64,000 bases of DNA, taken from Amblyornis subalaris (taxonomy: Eukaryota > Chordata > Aves > Passeriformes > Ptilonorhynchidae). The notes beneath the pieces were generated by a model. That model saw nothing but the letters and a program-made list of their open reading frames with translations, was not told where the DNA came from and did not search any database. Made by a program: the position numbers and the translations under genes. Below, piece by piece: positions 14,701 through 25,710 of the stretch. The stretch lies in contig JACAXG010000034.1 in assembly GCA_018881555.1 (NCBI GenBank), positions 3,978,615-4,042,614 of the forward strand. Direction: 5' to 3'. How positions within the stretch are numbered: position 1 is the first letter of the stretch; each line of letters begins with the position of its first letter.

Positions 14701-17700
14701 GATGTGTGGGTTGCAAGCACATGCTTTCCCAGGAGTATGTGTTCCTCTGCTCGCACACACCCACCCTAAAGGACACAAGTGCTCCAGCTTCAGTTGAATT
14801 CATGCCACTTCCTACAATCTCCTGATCCACATGCCAGGAAAGAGGCATCCAAGTTCATATTTGCACATCTTACAGGGAGGTAACGAGGCCTTCTTGTTGA
14901 ACCTCGTACTGACAATCCACGAGCTGGGTTCAGACTCCTAATNGTGTCTCCAAAAAAGGCTACACTCTCCGGTCTAGGTGGAGATTGTGATGATAAGGGT
15001 GACTTCTGGAAGCACCAGAGTAGGTTTTGACAACTGCTGGTTGCAGACCAATGTCTCCCCCACCCTGTTATAATTTGTCTTGATTCTTTTATCTTCTACT
15101 TCTTTCGTTTTATTTATTCCAAAATTCTCTTTGAAATTCTCCAGATACTGTTCAATGCAACTGACAGTCCTCCCTAACACTATCATTTGGTGAGCTTCCT
15201 CTTTTGCTTGATTAGACTGGGGCAAAGATCATCCGAACAGGTTTGTGTACCCACAAACACACTCTGTTCACTCTTTTCATATCAGGTGTCATTTTCTATG
15301 TCATTTGCCAAAGGCATCACCACAACATCATTTATGAAAAAGCAAGAACAAAAGCTCAACAACTACTTAAATTCATTTTTCACATTAAAAAATCATGTAG
15401 CTATCCTTCCATTCTCTGTAGTTATTCAATATGATTGCTCTGCAAATAAAGAATAGGAGGAGCCATGAAGAAAGGAAAACAGTAGCTCAGTTTTTTTATA
15501 CTGAATAACTATAGATATGCCCTTGCCAGCAATGTATCAGAAGCAATAGTGGCCTTTCAGAAACAGGTCTGATTCAGAGAAACACATCATTTTCTGCTGG
15601 CTATTATCTTCTACTAATTACTTGCTAGCACAACTCATAACACTCTGGATCTAATCTAACCTCTACAGAAGTCAGAAAAAATTGAGAGGCCTTTAAACAT
15701 TTAGCTAACTGATTTGTGCAAGCAAAATCACTGTAGCCTNTCTCAATAAGCAAACACGTTCTCCATTGTAAGGGGTAACTGTTTCAGAGCATCCAGAGAA
15801 CCAAAACCACACTGAAACAGATCTCACCTTCCAACATGGTAAACCACCATTTTCTGGCTCTAGTAAAGGCCTCTCAATCTACAATTAAATTCCAATCTTT
15901 TCTTCAGAAACAATTTCCAGAAATATTTTATTGAATAGTGATTGTATACCTATTAAAAAGTTGGAACCCAGAGTCATCAATGATGGTGTGAGGAAACATG
16001 AAGGAGTAAGAAACATCCATCACTACTCACTATTTCTGCACTATGTCCTCTGAAAGTATGATAACATTTTCCTGTTTCTGTGCTCCACAGTCTNCAGGTT
16101 TTATCAAAAGATCCAGTGGCAATCTTATCACTAAATGGAAAAAAAAATATCCTGTAATTTTTGTTTAGAAAAAAATTCTGACTCCAGAGACAGCAGCATA
16201 CAGAGAAACAATACCCAGCCAAGGAAGCTTGCACGCATTTTGGTGCATGCTGCCCCACTACAAGATCCTGGACCAGGATTTCACAAACAGAAGTTACATT
16301 AAGGGTAAAAATTAGTGGACACAATTAGTTCCCAAGAGAGCTCCTGTACCTATCAATTAGCACAGAAGTGTTTGTAACTGATCACTAACCTACTTTAGGG
16401 ATGATGTTATGTGCTGGATTTCCAGATTTATTAAGTAGTTTATCGTTTCATCAGATAACATCTGTTTATCAACAATTATAAATGCAGTTCACCCAAATTT
16501 CAGAGGTTGAACTCTACTCCCACTGAAGTCAGTGGAAGTGTTGTGACCAACTGCAGTTAGAGCAAGACTAAAGTGAAGTATCCAGAAAATGTAGCAAGAG
16601 ACACTGTATCGAAACCTAAAGACTAGCAGAAAAGTGGGGTTTTTAATCAAATTTTTAATGTAAAAGTAGTTTAAGGTTCTCATCAGGTTTTGTCTTGCTT
16701 TATGTTGCTTCTCCACTTTTATGTCAGTCTAGTTATTGATTTTTACAGAGATTTTTGTCATTAGCTTCACCAAGGTACATAAAAGAATTTCAATAATTGC
16801 TTTTCTAAAGTAAAGAATAATATCAGAATATAAGACATTGACATAGCAGGGTCTAGGTTTTCCAATTCATACAGAAGAAAGAGATGAAGCTTCAAATAGT
16901 GTAAGAACAAGCCTTTTAACATTTATTTCCTGATTTAACTGTGTATTTCTTAACTGGTAAATAGGACATCTGACAGCAATGTGATACAATAGAAAAATGG
17001 GAATTAATTTATCTTACTTTACAGGAAAACAAAATGGTTTTCTCGCATACGATAGCTTCCTCAGGAAGCAAATGACAATGAAACTTCAGTAGCTAACATG
17101 TAATTCCTTTCACCTAACAAGTGGCAATTCCAACCAGGGCAAACAGGTACTGGAGAAAACAAAAGGTGCAGAGATTTGTATCTGACATTCACACAGCGGC
17201 ACCCTGTGGATTTTACAAAAATTACTCAAAAAAATGTGACATTTCTAAATCATGTTCTAAATAATACTGAATGTGGAGAAATCCACTTCTTTCTCCTTAA
17301 CTGAAGCAACTCAGATTGTCATAAGTACTTATATCTCACATCACATACATTACATGGAGGCAGAGGAGAATGATTAACATTCAAAACACAATCTGATCAT
17401 GTAGATATTACTGAAACAAACAGTGTTTCAATATATTCAACNGACTCACATATATATTTTCAAGACTGAATACTTAGTTAAATTTGTGGTTAGAATTTCT
17501 AAATTTTATTTTAAAAAATTATAGCAGAAAACATGTTTGAATGGATCCCTTGTACAAATAAAGACAGTGTCACCCCACGGTGAATAGCTATAACTGAACT
17601 TCATAAATTCAGAAGTTGAACTTTCAATTTGAAATAGTCTATTCTATATTAAAGTTAGAGTATTTGGAAAATAACACTACTAGCAATTATGAGGTATCTA

Positions 17701-20700
17701 AGAGGAAATATACTTACCCATAGGGATTATTGAAAGATATTGCATAGACAACGTTTTTGTGTCCTTCCAGTGTATGTAGCTCTTCTCCTGATGCTGTATC
17801 CCATAGTTTGCAGGTTCTATCGTAGCTTCCAGTGATAAAGCTAAAGCAAAGAGAAATTAATTTCTGAATACAGGAAATATCTTACTGGTCCTGATGCATA
17901 GCCAAATTATTTATTTCCAGAGATTTCAGTTAGCATTGTCTCAGAGCCTAAATCTTCTCTTTCTTTAAAAAATACAGATTAATGACCACAGAGATGCCTT
18001 TTCTCTTTTTTAAACGCATTATTCATAAAAACACCTTTTTTCTAATCTTTAACGTCTTTCAACTAGAAAGGATGCTGCTGCTTTCAAGACATGAAGGAAA
18101 AAATGATAAAACATATGTCCACAGTGAAATCAATTAACATGAAAGTTACACTTTCACTACAGTGAAAGTCCCAAATGAGTTTATGTCAAAGACTCATTTA
18201 GCTTTTAGCAATATTTAATTTATTGCCATAAAGGTGCTTCTTTCTGTAATATGGTAATTGTCAACAAACTATGGCCCTGGAAGAAAAAAATTACATAAAC
18301 TGAATCTCACCTGCTACTTTTTTGCATCTCCCATTGGTTCTCCCACAGAGGCCTGAAATATAATCCCCAATTGTGCCTGAAGCTGCTTATAAGCAGCACA
18401 CCTGAATTCTTTTTGCAGCAAGATAAGAGCACTGAAGTCTCCCTACCATTTTATTTACAAATACAAAACTTCAATTAATGATTATGTACTTTAAAAGCAA
18501 CTTACCGGGAACCAGATTTGTTAAACGCTACATTAGTCAGAGGCAACATGTGTGTTCTAAGCACCTGAAATAGAAGTGAGGGCAGTGAGAGGAAAAACAT
18601 TTGACGCAAACAAAATTTAAACAATTGCTGAAAATATTCAACAGATTAATTTTGTCTCCTCCTCCTATTAGGCTACCACTTAAAGCTCTTATACATTATT
18701 CCCTAACAAAAAAATCCCACGTGTCATCAGGTTATCACTGAAGATATTATACAGTATTGATTTCAATACTGTACTTTACTTGAATTAACTTTTTCCCCAT
18801 GTTTGCTTTTTCTTCACCTTCTCTCAGACCAGCAAAGTAACCCTAGGCCAGAGCTGGGTAGGCAAAACAAATGAGACCACCATGTCTGCTGAGATCACTG
18901 ATGAAAGAAATCACAACTCATGTTAAGCCTTATACAGTGAACCAAGAAATCCGGTTGGATGGAGTATTTCAGGCTTTTAGGATATGGGATGCTTCTAGCT
19001 AGTGTGTGATTTTGTTATAAAAAACAGGAAGAACAGATACAAGCTACATCTACATCCTATGAGGTCATGACAAGGTGTGCAAAACCATAACAAAGATACT
19101 TAGCAAGATAAAATTCCAAGACAGCTTTTCAAATTTAACCTCTGCCTGTACTGTGCAGGTTATGGAGGTCACTGTTTTCTAATGTTGTCTCTAAGGTCCT
19201 TTAACTAGACAGTATATGATTCATGTAAATGATCCTATAGCCATAATAATACATATTAAGGTTTATTAAACATAGGCGAAAATAGTTTCAGACACTGTCA
19301 ATGGAAGTCAGCATGCCATACTTTAAAAAGAACCAAAAAAATATAATCTGGTTGGTGTTTGAATGAGCTGCCTGCTGTAAAACACGGTTTGCATTTGAAT
19401 AATTTGCAGCTACTACAAGCTGCCCTCTCCTCAGTCTAAAGGATAATAAAATCAAACTCGGAAATCACAGCAACTGCTGACAGTGAAGTAAAGGGATGTT
19501 AAAAATACAGCAGTAGTTCACAACGTCTTTTCTGTAGTGTAAGAATGAAGAAGAAACTATTTATGAGCAATGAGATTTAATCACTGACATATTACCAGAG
19601 CTTCAACTTCTTGTTCTTATCTCAAGTTTTCCAAGCTGCCTGTCTCCAAAAGGAAAATGAGGGAGGCTCATGGGTCTTTTACTCAGAAGAGCAGAGACCA
19701 ACCAAAGTGGAAATAACAATTTTAGAGAGAGAGAGAAACAGAAAACATATTTTATGTTACAGGAACAGCAATTTCTGTTCTCTAGAGAAAGCAACACAAG
19801 TTGTACTTTCAGCTACAGCAGTGGGAATGAGCAATCAAGATGGAAAAATGACTAAAATATTTTGCTTTTTAAAAACAGCCACAATATACAAATATCTGCA
19901 TGAGAATCAATAATTATGGAGATTTACGGAAATTTGGCCCATAACATTTTTAGGACTCCATGCAGGCAGCTCTCAACAACAAGGACATTTTAAAATTATG
20001 AAAAAGAGGAGGAAAACAAGATGGTTTTATGCTTAAATTCAGATTATGAGACTAATTCTGTTTTCCCAATGCCCAGTGCTGCAGTCGCTTCATCCACAGA
20101 ACTCCGAGCCAGCAAGAACTGCTTGTGCAAATAGCACAATAATCAAACCCTAAGGCAGTATTAGAAAAAATACACCTCAGTTCTGCAAAATCTGCTACAG
20201 CTGTACCTAAGATAAAAATCTGAAAATCACTACAGCGTCCTATGCTATGTAATAGTTTCAAACCTGAGAAACTGCTATAAAAGCTTNTTTCTCTGTGGGG
20301 TGCCTAACACATCACCATCACCACAATTACTGGAAATAACAAAAAGATGAGTTTATACACTCATTTCAGATTATACCTCATTGCAATAGGAAAAAACCAT
20401 TTCATTTCCAAACAATGCACCCATGGAACATTTTTTTGAGGGGAAAGAAAAAAAAAATGTCACTCCCACCCATCTCTTGTATTTTATTAGTATCTCAGAA
20501 GCACCTGACACTCATGTTTCATTTAGAAGCCCTAAATGAAACTGAAACATGAAACAAGTTCTTTTCACACACTTCTAACCACTCTTGAGTGAAGGAAATA
20601 AGGCAGCACTGATTGGATTTGCCTGCCTCTATTATTTCCAAACGCAGAAGCTCAAACACAGCACTATACCCAACAATGAACAGATACATTATTTACTCAA

Positions 20701-23700
20701 GTTTTAACAAGCATTTGAACATTTGTCAGTCTCTGCGATGAATAAAGAATTTTAAAAGCTTTTGAAAAGCAAGGCACTATCTCAGCTGAGAGCATAATTT
20801 CAAAGAGAAACTTTTTAAATTTAAGATGCCTTATTACATAGTTCTGTTTTCAAGGTTAAATACATACATCTTTGTAGAATTTACCCAGGTGAGTACTGTT
20901 AGTCAAAAGAACCCAAGTTAGATCTAGGAACACATAAGAAGTTTTTTAGCTGAACAAACGAACACAAAACTTCCTCCTTTTCTCCTTCAGTTTAAGGTAA
21001 CAATAAACACCATTGCACTGACCAGCATTTTTTAACAGCTACACATTGCCATCTGCTGGCACAATAAAGATACAACGTTGAACTATTTCAGATTGCAACA
21101 TGCAATCTCCGGAAGAAAGTTTCATTTCCACAATTACATACAATTAAACCTATTTTCTTTTGACAGTCTGAATCCTGAGTTTGGAGGTCTGAAAGGTCTC
21201 TCTAATCACCGTTCTTACACAGCCTATTTGTTTAAAATAATTTTTCAAGTGCTGTCTGTAAGCCAAAGATCAAACTACCAATATTCAAAGAAAATAGCAA
21301 GAACAGAATGCAATGAAAACCAGGATTCGTCATGACAACTGCATGTAGCATAAACCCCCACAAAGTAATAGCATAAACCCCATAATTTTTACAAAATGAA
21401 GAACAAGTAGACAAGGGTATGAAAATATTTTGGTCCCTTCCCAATAGCTAATTTACTTGGGGTCTATTTACAGGTTTTGTTTAAATGTAACTATGGGGGT
21501 TGCTGGCCCACAAATTCTTATTTGACAAATAAAAGATTTTTAACTCTCCATCCAAAATGCATCCTAGTGCATAAGCCTGTGGAAACACTGTCTAGAGACA
21601 GTTATACCTCTCGGCCTTTTTGGGGAAATTCCCAGCAGAAAAAACCAGGCCAGACTCAGTTGCTCTAAAAGTGCAGGGGGATTGAAAAGAGCCAAGAAAT
21701 CAGTTATACAGTCCCAATTTTGCCCTCAGGCACAATACACAGCAGTAAAAACATACTCAGAGCATCACAACTTAAATCCCCCAAAATGCCCAAAATTATT
21801 TTAAAGATGCCTCTGACCTTAAAAAGAGAAAACCTGTGATTCTCTTTTTCCCCTAGCTTCTCCTGCAATCTTTGTACTAGATGTATGACATGTTCCATGC
21901 AGGAAGCTGTGATGAGAGGTTCTCCTTTTTGAATTTCTTCTACTAAGGCTGTGACATCTGTGCTAATTAGGAGAAAAGAATGAAAACAAACTCAAAAAAA
22001 AAACCCAAACACAAACCCACCAGATTTCATCCTCTGGCAATAATTATGAATATAAACCCAAGAATATTATTTACTTGCAGAAAAACTGAAGTAAGCAATT
22101 CAATGTTATGCGTTTATTTCATTCTGTGAAGGCCTAAAGAAACATGGATAAATCTTTTTGTTTGTTTTTATACTTCCTTCCCTCTCTTACAGAAGCTGTA
22201 CAGTAAAATTTAACTTTTAAAAATTGTAGCTTTGCAAGAAATTTATCTTTTCAAAGAATTTCCATGCAGGATCAAACATGGAAGATGTGTCCCCCAAACT
22301 GTCAGTTTAAATATCTGAATTAAACTGGAATTTCATAAATTCCAAATGAACTGCCCATGAAATACGAACAAGATAAATTACATATGCAAAGTGTTACATT
22401 TATCTCTGTCTGTGGCTTCAAAAATCGATGCCTGTTTCTATAACTCTTAGTTATGATAGTAATCACCACGACATGGTGTCCAGTCTATTGATGTCTATGA
22501 AGCCCCCAGGAGGAGGGTCACAGTGGGAATTGGATCATCTTTTCATATCATTGGATAAACTACTGATTTCTGGCCATCTGTGAGAAACTAAGGGTTGACA
22601 ATATCAAGCAGACAAAGCACCAATATACTCTTAAAATCAGTTCTAGCAAGAAAGCCAAGCATTTCTGTTAATATGGAAATTATTGAAGCCTAAAGGGGAT
22701 TTTCTGCATCAGTCCTCTAAATGGGAGCCACTACATCCCATAAATTAGTATCCTCTCAGTGTTTATACTCCTGTTCAGTAACAATAGACAACTTATTTAT
22801 TTAACAAAGAGACTCATTAGGTTTTATCCACAGCACTGTACTGGGCAGTTTCAGGCAGACAAAAATTAATAATTTTTAATTTGGAATTTTTCATCTTGCA
22901 TTTACAGCCTACATTGTCTACTGACTCTGGCTTACATGCAACGACTCTTCCACATCAATGTTGGTATTAAGACAATCGTATTATTTCATGCCTTTCTGTC
23001 TAATAAACTCCACAGAGTTGGGCAACTTTATTTAATGGTGGCATTTTTTGTTATCTTTCTGAAGCTCTTCCTACCAGAGCTGGCTGAGTAGAGCATGTAG
23101 GCTCTAAACAATAGCTGACCTCAACTATGTTTAAAACAGTCAAATAGAGCTGTATATGAACATGCTATAAAAAGGTAGAGAGTGCTGTTATCTGAAATAA
23201 TATCATACTTACTCAGGCCTAAGATTGAGTAGATCTATAGATCTGGTCTTTGACTCACCACCTTCGACATATTCCAAAATAATTCCTTTTAAAAAAAGTC
23301 ATAAACAGGTCGTAATTCAACTTCTGGAATTTTATAACATGCACTGTAGACAGCAACACTTTTACAGCTCCACTGACTTCAAGAGACCTACTTCTAGTTC
23401 TTGGAACTGGAGGGAGGTTGGCTGTTCTTGCTGAAAGTAAGCATGGTGATGAACAACTCTGATGTACTTATATGAAAAAAGAAATTAAACAATATTATTT
23501 CTGAGCTATTTTCTATTCTGGAAATGAACAAACTCTTTTTTTCCAACAACTTTTTGCATCATTTCATCAGCATTACTCTCAAAGAAGCTATCCTGAAGAT
23601 ACTTGCTGTAGTTTGGTGTTCCAAGGAGCCTGGAAAGCACGTTTTACAAAGCCTGTTATATTTATTNTAGTGTTTGAAAAGGCCTTAGTGGAGTAACGTA

Positions 23701-24886
23701 TCAAAACCCACAACACACTGTCCATTTCTAGGTTTGCTCTGGCACCTCTGCAACTTCCACTGGGCTAGACTGGTGAAATGTTTAACCACAGGACTTCCTG
23801 TTTTGAAAGAGCTGATAAAGNATTCTGCTGCTCCTTGATTTTCTGGAAAGGATAATTTAGATGAACTTCTGTATCACTCTGCATTTTACAAAGCTTGTAA
23901 GAAAAATATTTAATTTAAAACAAAGATCTGTTTTCCCAATACACTTCCCAATCTGGGCATCTCCATCTTGTTTCACTTCGAAGTTTCATTGAGCCACCTG
24001 AGTACATGAGAAACGTTGACAGTCTGGCAGCAACTCTTTTCAAAGCATGGCTCTGCTCAGAAAATTCATAAAACAAAGAAAAAAAATAAGAATCACAGAA
24101 TCCATAAGGCTGGAAAAGACCTCTGAGTACATCAAGTCCAACCCATGACCGAACACCACCTTGTCAACCAGACCATGGCACTGAGTGCCACGTCCAGTCT
24201 TTCCCTAAACACCTCCAGGGACGGTGACTCCACCACCTCCTGGGCAGCCCATTCCCCTTTCTAATCACCCTTTCTGTGAAGAATTTCTTCCTAATGTCCA
24301 ATCTAAACCTCCCCTGGTGCAGCTAAAGACTTATGTCCTCTCATTCTCTCGCTGTCTGCCTGGGAGAAGATGCCGACCCCCACCTGGCTACAACCTCCTT
24401 TCAGGTAGTTGTAGAGAGAGGCAAATTTTGTTGCTAAACACTCATTTTAATAACACAAATACATTTTTTGTGTCAGCTACTGTCACTGTTGGCTTTTTAA
24501 ACTCCTTACTGCGCTGCGCATAAGACTGCCTTGACTTTGGAATAAGTCATTAATTACAGCCGCGATGGGTAACGAGCTGCGTGTAGCTGGCAGCCTCTCA
24601 CCCGAGCACCGCAACACCCGCACCTCAACTCCGGCCAGCTGTAGGTGCGCGATGGTGCCGCCCGGCCCTGCCCAGCCGGGGGACCCGCCATGACGGCCGG
24701 TCCCGCACACTCCGCGACGCCCCGGCGGGGCCCCCGCCACACGCCCCACACCCAGAGGCCTCCCCGCGCGCGGCTCCAGCCCCGACAGGCCGGCACAGCC
24801 GCCGCCAGGACCGGGAGTCCCCCGGCCGCCCCGCTCCGCTCCGCACCCGGCGGGAAGTAGCGCAGCAGGAGCCGCCTCAGCCCCAT
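5710..24886 (-). CDS. DAW1: DAW1, dynein assembly factor with WD40 repeats 1 (13 exons, 415 aa)
   Basis: Complete gene. Coding exons on the minus strand, in order: 24886-24847, 23285-23213, 21962-21818, 18564-18506, 17840-17718, 16130-16031, 14162-14055, 13354-13248, 10189-10087, 9706-9592, 8524-8448, 6490-6328, 5744-5710. All junctions are GT-AG, phases agree, and the spliced frame is open for 415 codons, equal to human DAW1. Residues 1-86 are a non-WD N-terminal region ([14 protein letters not shown] start); the rest is a run of WD40 repeats with GH dipeptides, ITGS/ATGS turns, D.T...W signatures and the end NSCRIWQ. The family (ODA16/WDR69) acts in the cytoplasm to assemble and deliver outer-arm dynein to intraflagellar transport. 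The largest introns are 18565-21817 and 10190-13247; apart from the repeats listed separately nothing else was recognised in them. Two exons carry an N. Confidence 0.97.
6328..6490 (-). CDS. DAW1: DAW1 exon 12
   Basis: 163 bp, phase 0 in and phase 1 out, acceptor TTTAAAAG and donor GTAACT. Encodes residues 351-405, including [13 protein letters not shown] and [18 protein letters not shown], that is one full WD repeat and the start of the next. Confidence 0.96.
8448..8524 (-). CDS. DAW1: DAW1 exon 11
   Basis: 77 bp; acceptor CTGCAACAG, donor GTAAGT. Encodes residues 325-350, [20 protein letters not shown] and onward to EISK. The outer blade strand has VYN where a canonical repeat has LWD, as in human (IFS). 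Confidence 0.95.
9592..9706 (-). CDS. DAW1: DAW1 exon 10
   Basis: 115 bp, acceptor ATCTCTGCAG, donor GTGAGT. Encodes residues 287-325 beginning [16 protein letters not shown] and ending RIATASAD plus a split glycine. Confidence 0.96.
10087..10189 (-). CDS. DAW1: DAW1 exon 9
   Basis: 103 bp, acceptor TTTTTGTAG, donor GTAAGA. Encodes residues 252-286, [19 protein letters not shown] and TGSMDKTC. An ambiguous base at 10183 leaves codon 254 as Phe or Leu. Confidence 0.95.
13248..13354 (-). CDS. DAW1: DAW1 exon 8
   Basis: 107 bp, acceptor TTTTTCTCAG, donor GTACTA, a weak donor with non-consensus bases after GT. Encodes residues 217-252: [17 protein letters not shown], then [13 protein letters not shown]. 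Confidence 0.95.
13541..13566 (+). repeat. 13-bp tandem duplication in DAW1 intron
   Basis: Two perfect copies of CTCAGGCACACCA. No known function. Confidence 0.85.
14055..14162 (-). CDS. DAW1: DAW1 exon 7
   Basis: 108 bp, phase 0 at both ends, acceptor TTGCTACAG, donor GTATGT. Encodes residues 181-216, [20 protein letters not shown] and [16 protein letters not shown]. Confidence 0.95.
16031..16130 (-). CDS. DAW1: DAW1 exon 6
   Basis: 100 bp, acceptor TTCCATTTAG, donor GTGAGT. Encodes residues 147-180, [10 protein letters not shown]...[12 protein letters not shown] and FRGHSAEI. The N at 16094 makes codon 158 TGN; the family has Cys there, so TGC or TGT is expected and a stop would be a sequencing artefact. 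Confidence 0.94.
17718..17840 (-). CDS. DAW1: DAW1 exon 5
   Basis: 123 bp, acceptor TTTGCTTTAG, donor GTAAGT. Encodes residues 106-147, [20 protein letters not shown] then [18 protein letters not shown]: the first complete WD repeat. Confidence 0.96.
18506..18564 (-). CDS. DAW1: DAW1 exon 4
   Basis: 59 bp, acceptor CTATTTCAG, donor GTAAGT. Encodes residues 87-106, [20 protein letters not shown], the lead-in strand of the propeller. Confidence 0.95.
21818..21962 (-). CDS. DAW1: DAW1 exon 3
   Basis: 145 bp, acceptor CCTAATTAG, donor GTCAGA. Encodes residues 38-86, [20 protein letters not shown] and [20 protein letters not shown]. It is mostly helical in character and forms the N-terminal region ahead of the propeller. 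Confidence 0.95.
23213..23285 (-). CDS. DAW1: DAW1 exon 2
   Basis: 73 bp, acceptor TTTTTAAAAG, donor GTAAGT. Encodes residues 14-38, [20 protein letters not shown] then NLRP. Phase joins exactly to exons 1 and 3. Confidence 0.93.
24091..24420 (-). repeat. CR1 LINE 3' fragment in DAW1 intron 1
   Basis: Read on the minus strand this is a 5'-truncated CR1: the plus strand starts AATCACAGAATCCATAAGGC (complement of the 3' tail) and continues with the familiar AACACCTCCAGGGACGGTGA, CTCCACCACCTCCTGGGCAG and TGTGAAGAATTTCTTCCTAA blocks. It is well preserved, so the insertion is probably fairly young. Confidence 0.9.
24847..24886 (-). CDS. DAW1: DAW1 exon 1 (start codon)
   Basis: ATG at 24886-24884 in good context (GAAGATGG, A at -3, G at +4). 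Encodes [14 protein letters not shown], matching the family's short basic N-terminus; donor GTGCGG. The last base joins GA from exon 2 to make Gly14. Confidence 0.92.
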
Positions 24887-24916
24887 CTTCGCCGCCCCGG
24901 GCCCGCGCGTCCTCCC

Positions 24917-24930
24917 GCGGCCATGGCAAC
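24917..24930 (-). promoter_or_regulatory. RFX X-box-like site
   Basis: In the gene's orientation the 14 bases read GTTGCCATGGCCGC. The first half-site (GTTGCC) fits GTHNYY perfectly; the second (GGCCGC) differs from RRNAAC at two places. It lies 31 bp upstream of the DAW1 start codon. RFX factors drive many motile-cilium genes, so the location is meaningful, but binding is inferred. Confidence 0.5.
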
Positions 24931-24938
24931 GGCGCGGC

Positions 24939-24950
24939 TGCGCATGCGCA
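24939..24950. promoter_or_regulatory. NRF1 palindrome TGCGCATGCGCA
   Basis: A perfect 12-base palindrome matching the NRF1 consensus YGCGCAYGCGCR lies 53 bp upstream of the DAW1 ATG, inside the CpG island. NRF1 sites are common in CpG-island promoters. Confidence 0.65.
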
Positions 24951-25304
24951 GCTCCGGCCGCCGGCCTGAGGGTGCCGGGTCCGCCGCGGCGGTGCTGCTC
25001 CCTGGGGTCAGTGTTAGCGCCCCAATGCTTCCCCTACATATTCCATACAAACCTGCGAGGGCCTCTGGATTGTGCTACAGAAAGGAAAGAAGCAGGTCTA
25101 GAAAGGACTACACTAAAAAAATATATAACATTCGGAGTGCTAAAGAGCCACAAGTAATGGCGTAGCAAATGTGTGAAAGCTCTTTGGAAAGTGAATAGTT
25201 ACTTACTAAAGAGGGCAAAGATTAATTAAAAAGAAAAGAAAAACTTAATCAGCTTAATTTTTTTTAAGAGATGCTCAGGACTGAAACATGTATGAAAATA
25301 CAGT

Positions 25305-25710
25305 TCAGAATCACAATATCATTAAGGCTGGAAAAGGCTTTAGGATCGAATCCAACCATTAACCCAGCAGCCCCGCGTTCACCACTAAACCATGTCCCCA
25401 AGGGCCACATCCACACGCCTTTTGAACACTGGCAGGAATGATGATTCCACCAGTTCCCTGAGCAGTTCTTGCATCCAATGTAAACCTCCCCTGGCACAAC
25501 TTGAGGCCATTTCCTGTCATCCTGTCACTTGTTACCTGGGAGAAGAAACCGACCCCACCTCGCTACCGCCTCCTTTCAGGGAGCTGTGCAAGTGACAAGG
25601 TCCCCCCAGNCTCCTTCTCCCCATACCGAACACCCCCAGCTCCCTCAGCTGCTCCTCATCAGATTGGTGCTCCCGACCCTGCACCAGTTTCATTGCCCTC
25701 CTTTGGATGA
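25305..25710 (-). repeat. CR1 LINE 3' fragment upstream of DAW1
   Basis: The plus strand reads CAGAATCACAATATCATTAAGGCTGG... then GTAAACCTCCCCTGGCACAA and CCCAGCTCCCTCAGCTGCTCCTCATCAG, the reverse complement of avian CR1. More diverged than the copy in DAW1 intron 1, hence probably older. Its ORFs at 25264-25801 are shadows of this element. Confidence 0.85.

Larger units (their letters stand above)
24590..25030. promoter_or_regulatory. CpG island at the DAW1 5' end
   Basis: A block rich in G+C and CpG stands out from the AT-rich neighbourhood and covers DAW1 exon 1 and its upstream flank. It has no TATA box, which fits a broad CpG-type promoter. Long ORFs in several frames here are by-products of base composition. 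Confidence 0.85.

Noticed and set aside
24483..24929. 148-codon minus-strand ORF and several overlapping ORFs on both strands
   Set aside because: Product of CpG-island composition around DAW1 exon 1; the true exon 1 frame (MGLRRLLL) is short and spliced.
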